Positions 7,935 through 16,167 of a DNA stretch of 64,000 bases are shown piece after piece (position 1 is the stretch's first letter; each line of letters starts with the position of its first letter). Where the stretch lies: assembly GCA_005223075.1 (NCBI GenBank), contig NJBO01000007.1:40347-104346 (forward strand), written 5' to 3'. Origin of the DNA: a candidate division TA06 bacterium B3_TA06 (lineage in GTDB: Bacteria; Hydrothermota; Tepidihabitantia; B3-TA06). Position numbers and translations under genes: made by a program. The notes under the pieces were generated by a model. The model ran no database searches. It was not told the DNA's origin and saw only the letters and a program-made list of their open reading frames with translations.

Positions 7935-9272
7935 ATGAAAAGCCTTTCAACCAATCCCCGCGTGCTTTTATGCACCGTTTATCGCCGATTTCGCGGCGAC
8001 TACATGGACATCGCAGGCAGAGCTGTCTACAGCCACCCCAGGGCAGGGATGGCGCTCAGGGTGAGCCCCGGATTACGTTTCATCAAGCAGAACGTTCCTG
8101 AAGTCGAGATCCTTGAGTACCCACTTTGGCACGAGTATGTAGAAAAGCTTAAGCAAGGTTGGGACGTAGTCGGATTCAGCTTCTTCCAGATCCATATCGG
8201 TGAGATCCGTAAGATGATAGAAGAGGCCCGACGGCACGGGGTTCGAGAAATCTGGGCAGGCGGCTACGGAGCGCTTGACAATGATATTCCCGGCTTGGTG
8301 GATCGCGTCTTTATCGGCCCTGGGGAGGATAGAATCGCCCAGGTCTTCGGCCATCGGGTCAAAGACGAAGATATCCAGCATCCGGTGATGATGGTTCATG
8401 TCTGTTTCGTCCTGGGCCTACGTCACGTTACGCTCGGACTGCTCTACACCACGCACGGCTGCCCCTTTCGGTGCACGTTTTGCCAGACTCAGGCTTTTGA
8501 ATCCCGCCATTTCGTCATCAACTTCGAGAGCATCAAGCGAGTAGTAGCGTACTATCACAAGATAGGCATCAACGATATAGCCGTCATGGACGAGTTGTTC
8601 GGTACCCACCCCAAGTTCGCGGATAAACTCACCCGTCTTTTAGCTCACTACAAGATGCGTTGGTGGGTGCAATCGCGTGCTGCACTCTACCGGCGTTATC
8701 TGGATGTATGGTATGAACGCGGGCTGCGCATGCCAGCAATCGGCGTGGAGTCAATGACACAAAGTTCTCTCGACAGTGTAAAGAAGAGACATAAGATCGA
8801 AGAGGTCATAGAGTACGCCCGTCGTAGCCGAGAAAAGCCGGGCATGTTCCGGTTCGGTAACTGCATAATCGGATACGAGCACATGACCGCCGAGGAGTTA
8901 ATCGACGATGTGATTCGCTTCAAACAGTTGGGGTTTGATGCCCACAACTTAAGTGTTCTCACCCCTTATCCTCGTACACCCTTGCGGGACGAGATTGTCT
9001 CCAAGTATGGGATTTTTGATCATGCCTATCGTCATTACGGTGGCATGCATTTGGTGTGGAACCATCCCCACATCTCATCTGTCCAAATGCGATACCTTTT
9101 AAAGTACTTCAAAGGCTTCCTTAACAGACCCGTTGACCTCTACCGGAAGGGTATTAAACGCCTCATCTTGGATGAGCTACGCCAGCAGGGGTCTGGCTTC
9201 CTGTGGCGTCATCTGATAAAAGGTCTTATAAGCTCCATGCGCATTGACGACCGCGCCCTGGTGTACTTTTGA
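7935..9272 (+). CDS. B12-binding-domain radical SAM protein
   Basis: 445 residues. The ATG at 7935 follows AAGGAGGAGGC; a TTG further upstream has no ribosome site. Residues about 1-165 form a Rossmann-like N-terminal domain of the cobalamin-binding type (WDVVGFSFFQIHIGEIRKMIEEA, WAGGYGAL). The radical SAM core follows with the 4Fe-4S motif CPFRCTFC (Cys about 176, 180, 183) and MPAIGVESMTQSSLDSVKKRHK. The canonical B12 motif DxHxxG is not evident, so cobalamin use is uncertain. Substrate unknown; relatives methylate or rearrange lipids, hopanoids and antibiotics. It has its own promoter and stands alone. Confidence 0.82.
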   Translation: MKSLSTNPRVLLCTVYRRFRGDYMDIAGRAVYSHPRAGMALRVSPGLRFIKQNVPEVEILEYPLWHEYVEKLKQGWDVVGFSFFQIHIGEIRKMIEEARRHGVREIWAGGYGALDNDIPGLVDRVFIGPGEDRIAQVFGHRVKDEDIQHPVMMVHVCFVLGLRHVTLGLLYTTHGCPFRCTFCQTQAFESRHFVINFESIKRVVAYYHKIGINDIAVMDELFGTHPKFADKLTRLLAHYKMRWWVQSRAALYRRYLDVWYERGLRMPAIGVESMTQSSLDSVKKRHKIEEVIEYARRSREKPGMFRFGNCIIGYEHMTAEELIDDVIRFKQLGFDAHNLSVLTPYPRTPLRDEIVSKYGIFDHAYRHYGGMHLVWNHPHISSVQMRYLLKYFKGFLNRPVDLYRKGIKRLILDELRQQGSGFLWRHLIKGLISSMRIDDRALVYF

Positions 9273-9273
9273 T

Positions 9274-9370
9274 CACCCCACACGTCTGCTGCGCAGCCGT
9301 GCGGGGGCCCCGAGGAAGTGCTCCTTTTGTCCCAAAAGACACCTGTGCCCCGGAGGGGTAAAAGATCGCA
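9274..9370 (-). repeat. Hairpin element with second hairpin
   Basis: CACCCCACACG … CGTGCGGGGGCCCC, then CTCCTTTTGTCCCAAAAG and GTAAAAGATCGC; reverse orientation. Confidence 0.75.
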
Positions 9371-9397
9371 AATTAAGCTAAAGTCGCCCCCTACGAC

Positions 9398-9425
9398 TTG
9401 ACTATTACTCCGGTAAGCGTAGGAT
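9398..9425 (+). promoter_or_regulatory. Promoter of DUF3795 gene
   Basis: TTGACT-16-TAGGAT, 6 nt before the ATG. Confidence 0.75.
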
Positions 9426-9431
9426 CCCCGC

Positions 9432-9734
9432 ATGAGCGATCCTCTAGCGGGTTTTTGCGGGGACTACTGCGGGAAGTGTCCGAACTATCCTCGCAAGTGC
9501 GCCGGATGCATCCCGGAACAACATCAAGGCTGCCACTTTATCCAGTGCTGCCTGGCGAAAGGGATCGAGCACTGCGGGTTCTGCGAAGACCTGCCGTGCG
9601 CCAAACTTGCCCGCTTTATCCCCGATGATCGCCCTGGATGCCCGCCCGGCTATCACATCGAGAACCTCGTGGAACGAAGCCGCATCGGCACCGAAGCCTG
9701 GCTTGCAACACAACGAGCAAAATGGGGGAGCTGA
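9432..9734 (+). CDS. DUF3795-type cysteine-rich protein
   Basis: 100 residues, Cys-rich at the N terminus: FCGDYCGKCPNYPRKCAGC, then CHFIQCCLAKGIEHCGFCEDLPC. This spacing is typical of DUF3795 proteins, presumed to bind zinc or Fe-S; function unknown. The ATG lies 6 nt after the -10 box TAGGAT and has no ribosome site, so translation is probably leaderless. A copy of the hairpin element (9274-9313) lies just upstream of its promoter. Confidence 0.75.
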   Translation: MSDPLAGFCGDYCGKCPNYPRKCAGCIPEQHQGCHFIQCCLAKGIEHCGFCEDLPCAKLARFIPDDRPGCPPGYHIENLVERSRIGTEAWLATQRAKWGS

Positions 9735-9895
9735 GATTAAAACCTCCGGCTATGGAGCTCTCTAGCACCTCGGGATATCTCATGCACAGGCTGAAGCACC
9801 CGACTGGGGCACGCTGAGCCTGTGCTACATACTCATAGTTAACGTCATCGCGAGTGGTGTAGCCAAGCCCGATCTATTCCTGAAGGGAATGTTCC

Positions 9896-10495
9896 TTATG
9901 GTCCTTTAGGGTTGCCTTTGATTTCGTTGATCTCTGCTTGGGTAATTTCGCAGATTGCATCGAGTAAATAGATAAGTTTCGCTGAGTTTTCTTCCGTGTC
10001 GTATTCCAAGCTGATTCCATGAAGTATTTTGTCTCTATTAGGGAATGGAGGATTAATCTCGTCTGAAAATTTGCAGATTTCTTTTAAGGCGGTTTGAATC
10101 AAGTAGCTCTTGGTAATTTCGTTCACCAAACTTTCTAGTTCCATTTCTTCAAGAGGACCGATTGTATCGCGCCATTGGAGTTTTTGTTTCTTTTGCCTTA
10201 TTTCGTTAAGCAGTTTGCGATCGTCTAAGTAGTCTAATAAAATCGCCTCCACATGAGGCAAAAATAAAAGCACAGATTCGATATATCTTTTTCGCCGGTG
10301 ATGCTCGATCCCTTCTCCCAAAAACTTCATTCTTGGCTTGAAATATTTATTAGAAGCCCAGCGGGCCTGAACCTCATCCAGGATTTTTCGCAGGTACGAG
10401 CACAGCTGCCGAGAAAGGGTTTCAGGATCGTTAGTTGCCAGATGATATACACGGACTACATTCCCTGCGGTAAATTTAGTCCGTAGGGGCCGACC
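9896..10495 (-). pseudogene. HEPN-like gene, 5'-truncated
   Basis: The 144 residues from the first available ATG (10330) read like an internal start: the frame stays open and protein-like upstream to 10495 (…LSRQLCSYLRKILDEVQ…) with no ATG, GTG or TTG, until a TGA inside a hairpin repeat (10485-10510). The gene therefore seems to have lost its 5' end. Near the C terminus RDKILHG gives an R-x4-H pattern like the catalytic motif of HEPN ribonucleases, followed by NSAKLIYLLDAI, a common HEPN ending. It is more AT-rich than its neighbours, as expected for acquired DNA. It could be expressed from 10330 as a short protein. Confidence 0.55.
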
Positions 10496-10510
10496 TCAAG
10501 GTCGGCCCGC
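10485..10510. repeat. GTAGGGGCCGACC hairpin
   Basis: GGGCCGACCT-CA-AGGTCGGCCC, a perfect stem at the truncated 5' end of the HEPN-like gene. Confidence 0.8.
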
Positions 10511-10590
10511 ATCATCTATACCTCCTTTCGAGTAGATTTTTACGTGAGGCAACGATCCAACTTCAAGTAGATTCTTAATGAGGCAATGCG

Positions 10591-10618
10591 GGGGGCTTGA
10601 CAAGCCCCCTCTTTTTCC
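10591..10618 (+). terminator. Terminator-like hairpin overlapping a promoter
   Basis: GGGGGCTT-GAC-AAGCCCCC followed by TCTTTTT. The loop and stem contain the TTGACA of the next promoter. Confidence 0.65.
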
Positions 10619-10624
10619 TATTAT
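10597..10624 (+). promoter_or_regulatory. Promoter of the lipoprotein cluster
   Basis: TTGACA-16-TATTAT; -35 lies in the hairpin at 10591. Confidence 0.75.
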
Positions 10625-10701
10625 TAGGCATTGAAGTCGATCGAGCATAAAAACAAGTCTAAGGTGAAACTGTATAACCCAAAAACCGAGGAGGTTTTCC
10701 A

Positions 10702-10986
10702 ATGAAGAAACTCTTCGCTATTCTGGCTATCGCCGGTCTTGTGATGGCTGCAGGCACAGTCCTGGGCTGCGGCAAGGTGGGCGGCGCTGCCGAGGTGATA
10801 ACTGACCTGCAGGACAGGGTCGAGACCCTCGAGGCCGATGTTGAGGCTATCGCCGTAACCCTTACCGAGCTTCAGGACGAGTACGACGAGCACATGGAAG
10901 AGTTACATGGCAAGAAGCCGCCGGAGCGCAAACCGGTCACCACCGGCGGCGGCGCAAAGAGACCCATCCGGAAAGTGGTCAAGTAA
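10702..10986 (+). CDS. Small coiled-coil lipoprotein (Lpp-like)
   Basis: 94 residues. A signal peptide with lipobox VLGC (about residues 20-23) is followed by a heptad region (VITDLQDRVETLEADVEAIAVTLTELQDEYDEHM) and a basic tail ending RKVVK. The short coiled-coil lipoprotein with a terminal lysine resembles Braun's lipoprotein in layout; the similarity is structural, not proven homology. The ribosome site ACCGAGGAGG precedes the ATG. Its promoter overlaps a terminator hairpin. The protein at 11920 shares the design. Confidence 0.75.
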   Translation: MKKLFAILAIAGLVMAAGTVLGCGKVGGAAEVITDLQDRVETLEADVEAIAVTLTELQDEYDEHMEELHGKKPPERKPVTTGGGAKRPIRKVVK

Positions 10987-11013
10987 AGCAATCAAAGCCA
11001 AGGAGGACTCATT

Positions 11014-11844
11014 ATGAAGAAGGTATTGAGTTTAGCTCTGCTTGTAGCGGCTGGAGCGTTCATCATGTCCGTGGTGGGCTGCGGTCCGATCCCTGTAGTA
11101 CCTACTCCTACAGGTTTTACAGGGGTGGCTACAGACGACGGAGCAGGCGTCAAGCTTAGCTGGAACACAGTGACCGTCGAAGGCGAAGACGTAACCTACA
11201 CCGTCTCCTTCGAGGACACAGAGTTGCTGGATGAGATCACAGCCACTGAATACATCGATACCGATCCAGGCAAGGCAGGCAAGTATGAAATCATCGCGGT
11301 CGCAGGCGGCGAGGAAAGTGATCCTGCTGAATTCTCCACAGAACCCATAACAATAGAGACCAAAAGCGCTTGGGAACTTAACGGTCAGGGCAACAGCGGC
11401 ATCACCTTCAATGTGATAGGTAAAACGATAGACCTTTACTCCATGGCTGTAACCTCTAATGACCTCGACAAAGTCGATTGCTACTTCAGCAATTGGGAGG
11501 CTGGCACTACCGAGTTCCCAGGACCTTACTATCTGGCAAGCCCTTCTGAAATAGTTGACGACCCGGGCAAGCTTGATTACGACTTCGACGCCTGGCGTGT
11601 GACGGGAATCAGCAATGCACTCGAGGGTGACATCGAAGCCATCGATACGGTTCCAGGGACTAAAGCACAGACTGGCGAAGAAAACTACTTTAACGTCACT
11701 GAAGTTACGATAAATTCGGCCTATGCTGTCTCCAACCAAGACGACTACTTCGGCATCATTGAGGTAACCAATATTGACGATGCAACAGGAGAGGTTTCCT
11801 TCAAGGCGACCTTCCAGCCGATTCAAGGACTTCGTCTGTTCTAA
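11014..11844 (+). CDS. Lipoprotein with fibronectin type III-like domain, paralog of 13452
   Basis: 276 residues with signal peptide and lipobox SVVGC (Cys about 23). Residues 33-115 look like an FN3 domain (GVKLSWNTVTVEGEDVTYTVSF … GKYEIIAVAGGEES). The second half (WELNGQGNSGITF, DCYFSNWE, PYYLASPSEI, FKATFQPIQGLRLF) matches the protein at 13452 block for block. AAGGAGG lies 8 nt upstream; the gene sits 27 bp after the Lpp-like gene and shares its promoter. Probably attached to a membrane and facing the periplasm or surface. Function unknown. Confidence 0.75.
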   Translation: MKKVLSLALLVAAGAFIMSVVGCGPIPVVPTPTGFTGVATDDGAGVKLSWNTVTVEGEDVTYTVSFEDTELLDEITATEYIDTDPGKAGKYEIIAVAGGEESDPAEFSTEPITIETKSAWELNGQGNSGITFNVIGKTIDLYSMAVTSNDLDKVDCYFSNWEAGTTEFPGPYYLASPSEIVDDPGKLDYDFDAWRVTGISNALEGDIEAIDTVPGTKAQTGEENYFNVTEVTINSAYAVSNQDDYFGIIEVTNIDDATGEVSFKATFQPIQGLRLF

Positions 11845-11872
11845 GGGTTAACTCCCTTACTCGTGAAATCCC

Positions 11873-11902
11873 GGAGGGAGAGGCTGTGCCTCTCCCTCCT
11901 TT
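11873..11902 (+). terminator. Terminator-like hairpin between lipoprotein genes
   Basis: GGAGGGAGAGGC-TGT-GCCTCTCCCTCC, 12-bp perfect stem, then TTT only; may attenuate. Confidence 0.6.
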
Positions 11903-11919
11903 AAGTTGAGAGGTTAACC

Positions 11920-12222
11920 GTGGTAAAGAAAATCCTTGTGGTCGGTTTGGTCCTGGCAGGTGTGGTTATATTAGCCGGATGCGTGCGCCGCCCAACCATC
12001 CGGGCCGACTACGGCCCTCGCTTGGACGAGATCGAGGCCCGCCTGGATAAGATAGAAGCAACCCTGGAGAATCTTCAGACCTTTAGTGCTGACATCTCCA
12101 AAGCCAACGCCAACGATGTGATTCTCCACGAGAATATGGAAGCGCTTTACTATGAGGTGGACGAACTCCGCGAGAAGATGGGTATGCCTTTATCCAAGCC
12201 GAGGCGCAAGCTGGTAAAGTAA
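11920..12222 (+). CDS. Small coiled-coil lipoprotein (Lpp-like)
   Basis: 100 residues from a GTG after GAGAGG. Signal peptide with a textbook lipobox LAGC (about residues 18-21), then a long heptad region (LDEIEARLDKIEATLENLQ … NMEALYYEVDELREKM) and a basic end KPRRKLVK with a terminal lysine. Same layout as the protein at 10702. A terminator-like hairpin (11873-11902) separates it from the gene before and a strong terminator (12284-12307) ends the cluster. Confidence 0.75.
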   Translation: MVKKILVVGLVLAGVVILAGCVRRPTIRADYGPRLDEIEARLDKIEATLENLQTFSADISKANANDVILHENMEALYYEVDELREKMGMPLSKPRRKLVK

Positions 12223-12283
12223 ACACATACTTAAACCGCCTCCGGCGGCCCAAGGTCTAATCATAGGCATAGAGAGAAATTCC

Positions 12284-12307
12284 AAGAAGGCCCCTGGCCT
12301 TCTTTTT
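12284..12307 (+). terminator. Rho-independent terminator of the lipoprotein cluster
   Basis: AAGAAGGCC-CCT-GGCCTTCTT with a following T run. Confidence 0.85.
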
Positions 12308-12313
12308 ATGGGC

Positions 12314-12341
12314 TTGACTTGAGGTGTTAGAGGAATAATCT
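12314..12341 (+). promoter_or_regulatory. Promoter of SPASM radical SAM gene
   Basis: TTGACT-16-TAATCT. Confidence 0.75.
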
Positions 12342-12399
12342 AGAAGATGCTAAAGAAACCCCTTATCAATCCGACACTCACGCTGCGGAAAGGGGTTGA

Positions 12400-13401
12400 A
12401 TGAAAGGCAATACCCTTCGAGGCTTGGTGCAGACCTCCGCCGCCCCGCGCAGAGCAGCTTACCGGATTCTAAAAAACCCATGGCTCAATCGCAACCCGAT
12501 CTACCGCCGCGCCTACCGCAGACGAATCAAGCGCGTCATCCAGCGCTACAGCGACTTCCCCCGAACCGTATCCCTGGAGACCTCTGCATTCTGCAACGCC
12601 CGCTGCGTGATGTGCACCTATCCCGCTATGAAGCGAGCCAGGGGACGTATGTCTTGGAGTGTCTTTGCCGATGCCGTAGACGAGTGCGCCCGCTGCGGCC
12701 TCGAAACCCTATACCTTTCAGGATTCGGCGAGCCGCTCACCGATAATGAACTGGCCGCAAAGGTAGCCTACGCCCACTCCAAGGGGCTCTGGACCTCCAT
12801 CGTCACCAACGCCTCGCTCCTGGATGAACGCCGCACAGCAGAACTCATCAATGCCGGGTTGGACGAGGTAAACGTCTCCATCGACGGCTTCAGCCCAGAG
12901 GTCTATAACAAGATCCGCATAGGGCTCGACTTCGATGTGGTGGCAGAAAACATCCGCAGGCTATCCCGACTCAAGCGCGGCGGCAAACCAGCATTGAACC
13001 TTGAGATGGTGTTGATCGGGTCAAACTGGGATCAGGTCGCCATTGCCCGCCGCGACTGGGGTGCAATTGTAGATTCAATCGTCGTCCGACAGCCCCAGGA
13101 CTGGATCGGAGGAATAGAACTTGAGCCGGAGGTCTACACCCCGCATCGCGGTCGCAGGAGAAGGTTCTGGCCGCCGTGCATCTATCCCTTCACCCAGCTG
13201 AACGTCTACTGGGACGGCACGGTGCCCATCTGCTGTCTGGATTACGAGGCTGAGGGATGGGTAGGGCGTTTCGGTAAAAAGAGCCTCGTTGAGATATGGC
13301 AAGACCAGGCGATTAACCATTACCGCAAGCGTCACCTGGCCCAGGACGGACGCCTTCCATCACCCTGCAACCGCTGCTCCTACTTCTCGGTGTGGTGGTA
13401 A
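12400..13401 (+). CDS. Radical SAM protein with SPASM domain
   Basis: 333 residues. The radical SAM cluster motif is CNARCVMC (Cys 65, 69, 72), followed by LYLSGFGEPL and VNVSIDGFSPEVYNKIR. The C-terminal SPASM region has CIYPFTQLNVYWDGTVPICCLDYEA and ends CNRC, supporting auxiliary Fe-S clusters. Such enzymes modify peptides, sugars or cofactors. It is flanked by two paralogous secreted proteins (11014 and 13452), but no small precursor peptide is visible. A promoter at 12314 drives it, with GAAAGGGG before the ATG. Confidence 0.85.
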   Translation: MKGNTLRGLVQTSAAPRRAAYRILKNPWLNRNPIYRRAYRRRIKRVIQRYSDFPRTVSLETSAFCNARCVMCTYPAMKRARGRMSWSVFADAVDECARCGLETLYLSGFGEPLTDNELAAKVAYAHSKGLWTSIVTNASLLDERRTAELINAGLDEVNVSIDGFSPEVYNKIRIGLDFDVVAENIRRLSRLKRGGKPALNLEMVLIGSNWDQVAIARRDWGAIVDSIVVRQPQDWIGGIELEPEVYTPHRGRRRRFWPPCIYPFTQLNVYWDGTVPICCLDYEAEGWVGRFGKKSLVEIWQDQAINHYRKRHLAQDGRLPSPCNRCSYFSVWW

Positions 13402-13405
13402 GGGC

Positions 13406-13433
13406 TTGACAAAAAAGTATTCAGGCCGACAAT
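13406..13433 (+). promoter_or_regulatory. Promoter of FN3-like gene 13452
   Basis: TTGACA-16-GACAAT. Confidence 0.65.
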
Positions 13434-13451
13434 CCTCATAAGGAGGCATAA

Positions 13452-14264
13452 ATGCATAAGAGCGTCAAGATAGTGTTTCTTGTCGTGGGAGCGATTTTTT
13501 TCCTCAGCGCTACCTTCGACGTAGCTCCCGACATAGCCAATATCTCGGTCGTAGCCCTGTCGGGTGGCGATGGAGTCAAGGTCAGTTGGAGTTCAATTGC
13601 TCCCTATAGTTCAGGCTGCTGGGGGAAAACCGAGGATTGGCTCTACGCCCTGTACCTGGACGACGAACTGGTTGCAGACTCGCTGGAGGAAACCGAGTAC
13701 GACCTGTATGAGTACGGTCATATAATAGAAGTAGTTGGTTTTGGCTCCGCAGGGGAAACCGATCCGGCCAAAATCTCCGTCGCGCCCATAGATGTTGTCA
13801 CCCTTGAGGTCTGGGAACTCAACGGCGAAGGAGCAAGCGGGGTAGGATTCGATCCGGCTGCCAAGTCAATAGCTATCTACATGATGACAGACTCGACCAA
13901 CCGCGATGACATAGACTGCTACTTCACCAACTGGGTTGATTTCTCCGGCGGGTTCGGAGGACTGTACTATCTGGCGAGTGCAAATCGGGTTATCTATGAT
14001 CCAGGCTATTCAGGAGGTGTCACCGGCTGGCGCTCAACAGGTATAACCGAGGCGCTGGATGTATCGGGTATCGAAGACGTAGAGGTAGTTCCGGCGCTGG
14101 GCTACGCGAGTGTCGCTGATTCCGTGCAGGCAGGCGAGACCTACGCCATACTTACCCAGGACGGCTACTACGGGCTTATCCAGGTGATAAACATCGATAC
14201 AATCAACGGACAGATTGACATCAAAGCAACCTTCCAACCGATACAGCAGCTGCGCTGGATGTAG
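13452..14264 (+). CDS. Secreted FN3-like protein, paralog of 11014
   Basis: 270 residues with an N-terminal hydrophobic segment (IVFLVVGAIFFLSATF) but no lipobox cysteine, unlike its paralog. FN3-like strand pattern VKVSWSSIAPYSSG … YGHIIEVVGFGSAGETDPAKIS, then the shared second half: WELNGEGASGVGF, DDIDCYFTNW, GLYYLAS, IDIKATFQPIQQLRWM. AAGGAGG lies 7 nt upstream and a promoter at 13406-13433. A duplicated surface protein that lost or never had the lipid anchor. Confidence 0.7.
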   Translation: MHKSVKIVFLVVGAIFFLSATFDVAPDIANISVVALSGGDGVKVSWSSIAPYSSGCWGKTEDWLYALYLDDELVADSLEETEYDLYEYGHIIEVVGFGSAGETDPAKISVAPIDVVTLEVWELNGEGASGVGFDPAAKSIAIYMMTDSTNRDDIDCYFTNWVDFSGGFGGLYYLASANRVIYDPGYSGGVTGWRSTGITEALDVSGIEDVEVVPALGYASVADSVQAGETYAILTQDGYYGLIQVINIDTINGQIDIKATFQPIQQLRWM

Positions 14265-14597
14265 GTCACGGAAAATCAGGATACTGCCTGACTCAGAGGC
14301 GAATAATGAGGGATGGGAGAGACCACCTCGGCGACGAGCTGAAAGCGCCTGCGAAAGGAGCTGGGGGATGAACCACCCCACGCGTCGGGAATAATGTGGA
14401 ACGGACTCTCCAGTCCGTTACCGCCAAGATGGGTAATCATCGCGGCCAAGATAGCAAGGGAACTGGGGGGGGGAATAAACCACAGATTTCACAGATTACG
14501 CAGATATAATAGGGGCCGACCTTTCCCTTTGTCATTGCGAGGAGCGAAGCTCCGAAGCAATCTCATGGCACATCGAAATAAAATGGGTACAATGGAA
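14265..14597. repeat. Intergenic repeat cluster
   Basis: No gene. Four repeat types are packed here: a partial GGGGTG-type element in reverse (about 14377-14390), the inverted repeat GAACGGACT-CTCC-AGTCCGTT (14399-14419) also seen at 47447 and 58420, an AACCACAGATTTCACAGAT tract (14477-14505) also at 43079, and the palindrome GTCATTGCGAGGAGCGAAG with its CTTCG…GCAATCTC arm (about 14531-14566). Confidence 0.7.
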
Positions 14598-15896
14598 TTA
14601 AAACCAAGTTTTGAAAATTTCGTAGATTCGATTAACTACCCAAAGGGGTATAAATCCTTCAGTTGGATCCAACAGAAGTGGGAGTACCCCACCTTTGTCC
14701 TGTATCAGAGGTAACTGGAATCGCTTACTTAGAGCAATGGTATACCAGAGACATACACCAAAGCATTGATCCTCCGTGAATTTGACAAATTCCCCTCCGC
14801 TATCACTTACAGGGAGAGGAATCATACCGTTCATTTTTGTTAAAAATGAAAGCCACTCCTTTCGCATATTGCCCTCAAAGAACCCGGTGGGATGTTTGAA
14901 TCCAAAGCTCATACTTTCTAAAGGTCGGATTTTGATGATCTGCAGAAAGGTTGTCATCGTTCTGTGCACTATCCTGGGGTTTATCTCTCCTGTCATAGAC
15001 CAAAGATTTGCGAGCGCACGTAGGAAGTACATATTCTCGTTGCGACGCAACCAATCAGAATACGGTAAATAAGTCGCTAGGCACTTCTCGATTGTTCCTT
15101 TTCCAAGTCGATACGCATGTCTAATGATTTTATCTAGATATTGATGTCCCCAGTGGTATTGATAATGTATATTTAGCATATTAGCAAATACTTCATCATC
15201 AATACCTAAAACAGTCACTACCCTCGATAAGTAAAGAAAATTCTTTAACTGATCAAGCAATAAAATTGCCCGATCAGGAAGACACCGATCCAAATCGTCA
15301 ACGACCAGGATTAAAGTCTCGTCTTTTTTCAACAGGCTGTCAATCGCCTTGCAAAGATTGGTTCGGGTTTCCTCCACCGCATCGATCTGTTTCTTTTGTT
15401 CTCCTTCGATTAACTCCAGAGCTTCTTTATAGAATTTCTTAGCATCTTCTGTCACTTTACCGATTCCCAGCAATGATGTTCCCGCGTCAACAACAAGTCG
15501 TAAGGCCGCGATCGCACCTGCGGTAAACTTAACACCTATCTCTGTGAGAGTTGTATTATCTTGAGGCGCAATCTCTTTTTCTATCTTCCTCAACAAACCC
15601 AGGAATAGCTGTTCCTTATCTGCATGATCATACCACCAAGGGTCAAACCAAACGGTTTTGTAACCATTACGTGCCTTAAGGCAATCCTGAATTGCACGCA
15701 TCATTGATGTTTTACCACTACCCCAACGACCGTAAACCCCATAGATAAGTGGCGTTCCAAATGCTTCAATATCGGTAACAATATTCTCCGCAACTCCTTT
15801 GAACCCCAGCTTATCCCATTCTTCCCAGTTGAATTTAGGGTCTTCAAAATCAGGCTCTTCAGGCGGAAAAACTGATTTCTCTTCTTGCTCATTCAT
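14598..15896 (-). CDS. KAP family P-loop NTPase
   Basis: 432 residues. Walker A is GRWGSGKTS (56-64), then the KAP-typical TVWFDPWWYDH. A hydrophobic stretch lies near 122-145 (FTAGAIAALRLVV). Walker B is LILVVDDLDRC (195-205), followed by LLDQLKNFLYLSRVVTVLGIDDEV. KAP NTPases are membrane-associated ATPases, often linked to phage exclusion or mobile DNA; no partner gene is adjacent. ATG after GAGGAGGATTGA; promoter TTGACT-17-TCATAT. It is more AT-rich than its neighbours and lies between repeat clusters, consistent with transfer. Confidence 0.85.
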   Translation of the reverse strand: MNEQEEKSVFPPEEPDFEDPKFNWEEWDKLGFKGVAENIVTDIEAFGTPLIYGVYGRWGSGKTSMMRAIQDCLKARNGYKTVWFDPWWYDHADKEQLFLGLLRKIEKEIAPQDNTTLTEIGVKFTAGAIAALRLVVDAGTSLLGIGKVTEDAKKFYKEALELIEGEQKKQIDAVEETRTNLCKAIDSLLKKDETLILVVDDLDRCLPDRAILLLDQLKNFLYLSRVVTVLGIDDEVFANMLNIHYQYHWGHQYLDKIIRHAYRLGKGTIEKCLATYLPYSDWLRRNENMYFLRALANLWSMTGEINPRIVHRTMTTFLQIIKIRPLESMSFGFKHPTGFFEGNMRKEWLSFLTKMNGMIPLPVSDSGGEFVKFTEDQCFGVCLWYTIALSKRFQLPLIQDKGGVLPLLLDPTEGFIPLWVVNRIYEIFKTWF

Positions 15897-15917
15897 TCAA
15901 TCCTCCTCGGTTTGGTT

Positions 15918-15946
15918 ATATGATAATGAAATTTCAAAAAAGTCAA
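15918..15946 (-). promoter_or_regulatory. Promoter of KAP NTPase
   Basis: TTGACT-17-TCATAT. Confidence 0.6.
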
Positions 15947-15999
15947 GCTATCCGGCGCAGGTTGGTTATGGAACCTCGGAACAATGTCCAGCTTTTTTT

Positions 16000-16034
16000 A
16001 CCCCAGATGTCCGCTTCGTGTACGCCCGGGGACC
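16000..16034 (-). repeat. Hairpin element copy
   Basis: TTACCCCAG … CGGGGACCC; weaker stem, beside an 11-bp array. Confidence 0.6.
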
Positions 16035-16064
16035 CATACGGTTCGCCGTCAGCCGTGAGCTGTC

Positions 16065-16119
16065 ATTTGTCCAACTTTTGTCTACCTTCTGACCACCTTT
16101 TGTCCAGTTTTTGTCCATA
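16065..16119. repeat. 11-bp tandem array, five units
   Basis: Units of 11 bp, consensus TTTTGtCCAcc with variants; the third begins TTCTGACCACC. Matches the array at 63756. Confidence 0.85.
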
Positions 16120-16133
16120 AAACCTGCAGCCCC

Positions 16134-16161
16134 TTGACCCCCTTCTATAAATGAATAAAAT
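16134..16161 (+). promoter_or_regulatory. Promoter of PflX-like gene
   Basis: TTGACC-16-TAAAAT, 6 nt before the ATG. Confidence 0.75.
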
Positions 16162-16167
16162 TCCCGA

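Noticed and set aside
12400..13401. RiPP system around the SPASM radical SAM enzyme
   Set aside because: No short precursor peptide with a suitable leader was found within 1 kb; the neighbours are full-size secreted proteins.
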